A stretch of DNA of 64,000 bases from Tubiluchus corallicola (Eukaryota > Priapulida > Priapulimorpha > Priapulimorphida > Tubiluchidae): assembly GCA_030141605.1 (NCBI GenBank), contig JAQGDQ010000087.1, positions 310,001 through 374,000 of the forward strand, read 5' to 3'. Both the position numbers and the translations under genes were made by a program. The notes beneath the pieces were generated by a model. The model was not told where the DNA came from and searched no databases. It was given only the letters and a program-made list of their open reading frames with translations. The first letter of the stretch is position 1; every line of letters starts with the position of its first letter. Positions 62,201 to 64,000 of this stretch are shown piece by piece.

Positions 62201-63411
62201 GAGAGCAGCAGAGCTACGTAAATGGTCACAGTAATGACCTTTTCTTTAATGAAAAAGAACAGCAAAAAGAACGGCTGATGAATTTATGTAACCAGACCAA
62301 AGTTTTGGTTATGAAGATGATGAAGTTAGTGAAATGGATGCAAACGTGAAAAGGGGGAGTTAGAGTTTCCAAAATTTTCGAATAAAACGGCTCAGGGAAA
62401 ATCTTGATAAGGGTAACAGAAACTGCAAAAGTTTGACTGTTTCTGAACACTATGAACATACAATAGAGTCACAAATTAAATTTCAGTTTCAATCAACAGA
62501 GGCTGTAGATAGGTAGTAAACTACACTTAATTACTGCACTATAACACATGTATAAGCCTAACACATAGATACCATTGTACTTTTTTATAATATCATACAA
62601 GAAAAATTTAATTTTGCGACTAAGGTGGGAACCGTTGACCGGCGAAGGGGCAGACCGTTAAGAAGGGACTGCTAAAAATACTTCTGTCTAGGACATCAAA
62701 CTACCTATAGCCGGCCCTGCTTGTCTCTGAAAAGGATAAAAAAAACGCTCTGCTACAATGTATAAACACGTATGATATATAAGCAAAAAATGCTTACGGT
62801 GATTGAGTACTAGAACTTTCTTGTAGTAAGATAAAGTCCGCAACTAGTGCTACATCCAGCATTGACACCAGTACCAGGGAATGGGCATCCCAAAGGGTCA
62901 GAAAACCCTGAAAAGAAAACACATTGCAACAACAACAACAATTTGTCAAAAACACTAAAATTGGTAGATATAAGTTTGGAATAGAAATTAATTTAGAGCA
63001 TCCAAGACAGTTTTTATTACAACATAGAAACCATTACCTTGCTGTCTAAAAGGAACAGGTGTTTTCCATCGAATGTTAATACACACTTTAAAATATCTGA
63101 AAAAAGTATTCAATTAACAAAGATCACAAAGCATTAATAAGTGGCGACTTTTGTCAGCAAAAATGATCACGAGGAAAAGCTTTTTTATTTAGAAAAAAGT
63201 GAGGCAAGAATATTTTACAGACTTTAACTTTCATTTTTTCAACAAGAATATTTACATATTTACAGAGATAAGGTGGGACTACCAAATTCCTTTCCACTGT
63301 AATAAATTTATCAGTAATCATACTTTGATTGATCAAGCCAGCAAGAGACGATTTACAAAAGTTGTAATTCCTCTGTGGATCCCACTTTGCGAAAGAGACG
63401 CCATAATTGTC
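35086..63411 (-). CDS. KNTC1: Kinetochore-associated protein 1 / Rough deal (ROD), partial
   Basis: KNTC1 (ROD) forms the RZZ complex with ZW10 and Zwilch. RZZ builds the kinetochore corona and recruits Mad1-Mad2 and, via Spindly, dynein for the spindle checkpoint. In-phase exons: 63264-63411, 63038-63096, 62798-62907, 61631-61778, 60749-61006, 59916-60127, 59485-59593, 58749-58892, 57822-57878, 56614-56682, 55692-55802, 55001-55144, 54585-54680, 53614-53717, 52263-52362, 51985-52122, 50499-50694, 50198-50367, 49394-49584, 48874-49013, 48337-48434, 47332-47521, 45784-45974, 45065-45166, 44013-44144, 42499-42615, 41743-41849, 39802-40000, 39166-39345, 38375-38462, 37217-37275, 35998-36123, 35514-35678, 35086-35296. 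These give 1556 codons. The first exons are the end of the N-terminal beta-propeller; the rest is the alpha-solenoid. Anchors: LSEALPESRLSRLLQKRQF, FKEDGLVLESS, EFCKTFKLDMDDAL, RPAKLIFLLYEHP. The 5' end lies outside. About 400 C-terminal residues (human 2209 aa) are not found. The first exon's donor is the least certain junction. Confidence 0.92.
36276..36920. mobile_element. TIR transposon interrupted by a second element
   Basis: Outer ends are TACAGACAGTCGTCAACTTA then CGACC, and at the right the inverse of TACAGGTAGTCGTTGATTTA then CGACC. This gives a 25-bp TIR with about five mismatches and a TA target. The inner element at 36305-36713 sits just inside the left TIR. It lies in the KNTC1 intron between 36124 and 37216 region exons, with no coding capacity. 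Confidence 0.8.
36305..36713. mobile_element. Inner hAT-like MITE nested in 36276-36920
   Basis: The left end TTAGGGGTGAGCATCGAA and right end ATGCTCACTAA are inverted over TTAG-(gg)-TGAGCAT. The interior is packed with TTCGAATTCGA palindromic words. The TAGGGGTGAGCAT terminus resembles hAT-type MITEs. A clean 8-bp target duplication could not be identified. Confidence 0.6.
38600..39111 (+). mobile_element. hAT-like transposon fragment with short ORF
   Basis: The right end, TTGCCTAGGGTACCAAACTA then CCTAGAGCACCCCTGC, and about 170 bp before it match the right part of 61869-62719 (shared ACACTATAATACATGTATAA and GTTAAAAATACTT). The frame at 38695-38925 (+) encodes a charged 76-aa peptide with VLYVKNLVNQCLKKFTLKRA that I cannot assign; it is followed by a GTAATT donor-like site. 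The left boundary is approximate. It lies antisense in a KNTC1 intron. Confidence 0.55.
40001..41742 (-). other. Longest KNTC1 intron in the window
   Basis: A 1.74-kb AT-rich intron. The part from about 41080 to 41500 is less AT-rich and resembles a decayed transposon on the - strand, but no frame stays open and no ends were found. No gene is seen. Confidence 0.5.
42100..42300. repeat. TA/CA microsatellite with large inverted repeat
   Basis: TATATACACGCACGCACACA (from about 42153) is followed, about 18 bp on, by TGTGTGCGTGCGTGTGTGTG then TATATATA (to about 42228). The arms are nearly complementary and could extrude a cruciform. The flanks are long (TA)n and (TATC)n runs. It lies in the KNTC1 intron between 41850 and 42498. 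Confidence 0.85.
42886..43726. repeat. 50-bp minisatellite, about 17 copies
   Basis: Tandem 50-bp units read GACAAACAATGGGTGTCATG, then TTGTAATGCAAATTC, then TATGGTCTGTTGTAT. Variants alternate between ATGCAAATTC and ATACAAGTTC or ATACAAGTGC. Right-hand copies diverge most. It lies in a KNTC1 intron, with no stable frame because 50 is not a multiple of three. Confidence 0.95.
45975..47331 (-). other. KNTC1 intron without recognised content
   Basis: A 1.36-kb intron. The only structure seen is a short local repeat near 46900-46960 (TGTATCAGCAGGAA-TTGTG units). The + frame at 46557-46796 is AT-driven and unrecognised. Confidence 0.55.
47694..47812 (+). pseudogene. 5S rRNA-like sequence
   Basis: 119 bp align end to end with metazoan 5S rRNA (120 nt). 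The 3' two-thirds are strongly conserved: TCTCGTCTGATCACT, AAGTTAAGCAATG (box A region), GGTTAGTACTTGGATGGGTG then ACCGCC (box C), GGAATACCAGGTGCTGTAGG. The 5' 30 nt are diverged (GCTACTGCCAAATCACATTG). The first and last bases still pair as helix I (CTAC with GTAG). It has no T-run terminator and continues into other sequence, so it is not a normal 5S gene. Confidence 0.9.
47694..48163 (+). mobile_element. 5S rRNA-headed element (SINE3-like) with GC-rich body
   Basis: The 5S-like head is followed directly by GCGGGATGCCCACACTGTAT and a ~350-bp GC-rich body (to about 48163) unlike the AT-rich host. The body includes GGCCACGTGTAGAGGAG, GGCAGCCAACCTGGTGCC and GCGTGCGCCCGGGAGACG. SINE3 elements use a 5S-derived polymerase III promoter in just this arrangement. 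No poly(A) or LINE-type tail was recognised, so the right boundary is uncertain. It lies antisense to KNTC1 in the intron between 47522 and 48336. Confidence 0.65.
50851..51384. repeat. 21-bp minisatellite, about 25 copies
   Basis: Tandem units of 21 bp with consensus ATTCCACTACAATCACCAGA then C, alternating with TTTCCACTATATTCACCAGA variants. The period is a multiple of three, so several frames are open across the array on both strands; one on the - strand would encode a seven-residue repeat with core MSGDCSG. It lies in a KNTC1 intron (50695-51984). Confidence 0.95.
52740..53190 (-). mobile_element. LINE reverse-transcriptase C-terminal remnant
   Basis: On the - strand, in frames interrupted by indels: QAMQRLQNLAAKVSIG, then LHWLPIRT, then VLTYKALHKLFPVYLSD, then FSSVAPKYWNSLPQNLRTVS and a stop at 52740-52742. 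This series (QRLQN-A, HWLP-R, TYK-LH-L-P-YLSD, WNSLP-LR) is the standard C-terminal end of CR1/L2/Jockey-like RTs. It is frame-broken and in KNTC1 orientation. Confidence 0.88.
54001..54496. mobile_element. pogo/Tigger-like element, about 490 bp
   Basis: The left end ACTCATATCTGGTTTGCCGG then AC and the inverse of the right end ACTGATATCTCGGTTCGGCG then GAC are imperfect inverted repeats. An internal + frame (54203-54418) includes VFETIRRLTLHYRES, which could be a decayed transposase C-terminus. It lies in the KNTC1 intron between 53718 and 54584. Confidence 0.6.
56100..56365 (+). mobile_element. Probable tRNA-derived SINE
   Basis: TGGTATAATGTAATGGCATC resembles a pol III box A. About 40 nt on, GTCGTGAGTTCGACACTGC resembles a box B (GGTTCGANNCC). 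The segment continues through an unrelated body and ends in AAATAAAAATTAGCACTATT then ATTATTA. The head-body-microsatellite tail architecture is that of a SINE. The parent tRNA is not identified. Confidence 0.6.
57012..57781. mobile_element. TIR DNA transposon, copy B (770 bp)
   Basis: Ends TACCGTAGTTGCCGCTTAAT and the inverse of TACAGTAGTAGACGCTTAAT, with internal matches to copy A throughout the first 200 bp and last 80 bp: CACTTAATTGACTCAAAAAT against GCTTAATTGACTCAAAAACA, and GGTTAATTGGGTCAAAACAC against AGTTAATTGGGTCAAAACAC. It is shorter than copy A by internal deletion and non-coding. Its right end is only 41 bp from the splice donor side of the KNTC1 exon at 57822-57878. Confidence 0.85.
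60749..61006 (-). CDS. KNTC1: KNTC1 exon at the propeller-solenoid junction
   Basis: The longest KNTC1 exon (86 codons) encodes LRIRVLSEALPESRLSRLLQ then KRQFDEALRF. It aligns with human LRCLTEALPENRLSRLLHKH, the best-conserved ROD block. It marks the start of the alpha-solenoid that carries Zwilch and ZW10. Ends are clean: CTAG acceptor before 61006, GTACTA donor after 60749. Confidence 0.93.
61869..62719. mobile_element. hAT-like transposon, about 850 bp
   Basis: The left end AGGGTCGGCTCTACCTCTAG and the inverse of the right end CAGGGCCGGCTATAGGTAGT share an AGGG-CGGCT terminus typical of hAT MITEs. The rightmost 200 bp match 38910-39111. No intact frame is present. The right end stops about 78 bp short of the KNTC1 exon at 62798. 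A target duplication was not clear. Confidence 0.65.
63264..63411 (-). CDS. KNTC1: KNTC1, most 5' exon in the window (beta-propeller)
   Basis: It encodes NYGVSFAKWDPQRNYNFC and then SLAGLINQ-type sequence, aligning with human ROD around GNCAFSKWEPDSSK in the N-terminal propeller. Phase with the next exon (ILKCVLTFDGKHLFLLDSK) requires the donor GTAAAT at 63263 rather than GTAGTC at 63282. The segment 63412-64000 to its right is intron, with ATT repeats (63567-63587) and nothing else I recognise. Confidence 0.8.
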
Positions 63412-64000
63412 CTGAAAAAGCAGTAACAAGTTTAAAAACAACAGTGTCAAATAAAAACACATCTAGATGCGTTGGGCTTAAGATAAGAGGCTAATTTATC
63501 TTCCAATTATTAATTCCTTTTTTAAGACTGGATAATAGTTCCTTCAGTGGCACTTAATAAGCAAATCGGCATTATTATTATTATTCCTATTCATTCAAAC
63601 ACATAATTATGTACATGTACAAGGATTAGTAAAAAAATTACAATATAAATCAAATAAGGTTAGCTAAAAATATAAATATAATACCAAAATGTGTGTACAA
63701 CACGATATTACTATAAAAATTAAGAGTCATAATAGTATAGGCCTATAATACACAAACTTGTTGATCAGCTGTATGTATTACATATAACGTTTTATATCAA
63801 CCAAGTAATATACTACTAGTTACGACAAATGTAAGTCACGATAGAAACTAGTTCTTGTTTTTCAAGAAAACTGTTATTTGTTTCAATAGCTTGACAAGTG
63901 AACCTATTACAATTTCGGCTTCATCTAGGTTGCATGACTTTACACCAACTATGGTATGACGTGAGCATCTCCTGTAACTCAGATGCAGCCCATTAAAACC

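Overview
This is an AT-rich animal (metazoan) nuclear genomic window carrying four protein genes split by many introns. The genes were rebuilt by joining exons at GT/AG splice sites in a consistent reading phase and comparing the products with remembered families. UBE2Z and a STAT5/6-type STAT point to an animal, and UBE2Z (partner of UBA6) is not expected in flies or nematodes. Introns of 0.1-2 kb, about 35% GC, and many MITEs and LINE pieces suggest a non-insect, probably aquatic invertebrate. The species cannot be named from the sequence.

Layout. (1) 550-3388, + strand: the last three coding exons of a STAT transcription factor, with the activating tyrosine and a transactivation tail; the rest lies left of the window. 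(2) 3389-11417: STAT 3' UTR and a gene-free stretch with small pogo/Tigger-like MITEs and a 30-bp minisatellite. (3) 11418-22390, - strand: complete PRPF19 (15 coding exons, 506 aa). (4) 22391-26137: PRPF19 5' flank, holding an inverted, diverged copy of part of PRPF19 exon 3. (5) 26138-33049, - strand: complete UBE2Z (7 coding exons, 296 aa). (6) 33050-35085: spacer with a pogo/Tigger transposase remnant. (7) 35086 to beyond the right edge, - strand: KNTC1 (ROD), 34 exons and 1556 codons in the window. Its 5' end is outside, and its last ~400 residues (human numbering) are not found before UBE2Z begins.

The genes are housekeeping or signalling genes with unrelated jobs: splicing and DNA-damage ubiquitin ligation (PRPF19), ubiquitin/FAT10 conjugation (UBE2Z), the kinetochore checkpoint (KNTC1) and cytokine-type signalling (STAT). 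PRPF19, UBE2Z and KNTC1 run head to tail; STAT and PRPF19 are tail to tail. Nothing suggests an operon.

The most unusual items are the inverted PRPF19 exon copy, a full-length 5S-rRNA-like sequence fused to a GC-rich body inside a KNTC1 intron, the apparently missing KNTC1 C-terminus beside a transposase fragment, three coding-like minisatellites (21, 30 and 50 bp periods), and several well-bounded DNA transposons, one nested and one with a perfect 8-bp target duplication. No CRISPR, prokaryotic operon or viral gene was seen.
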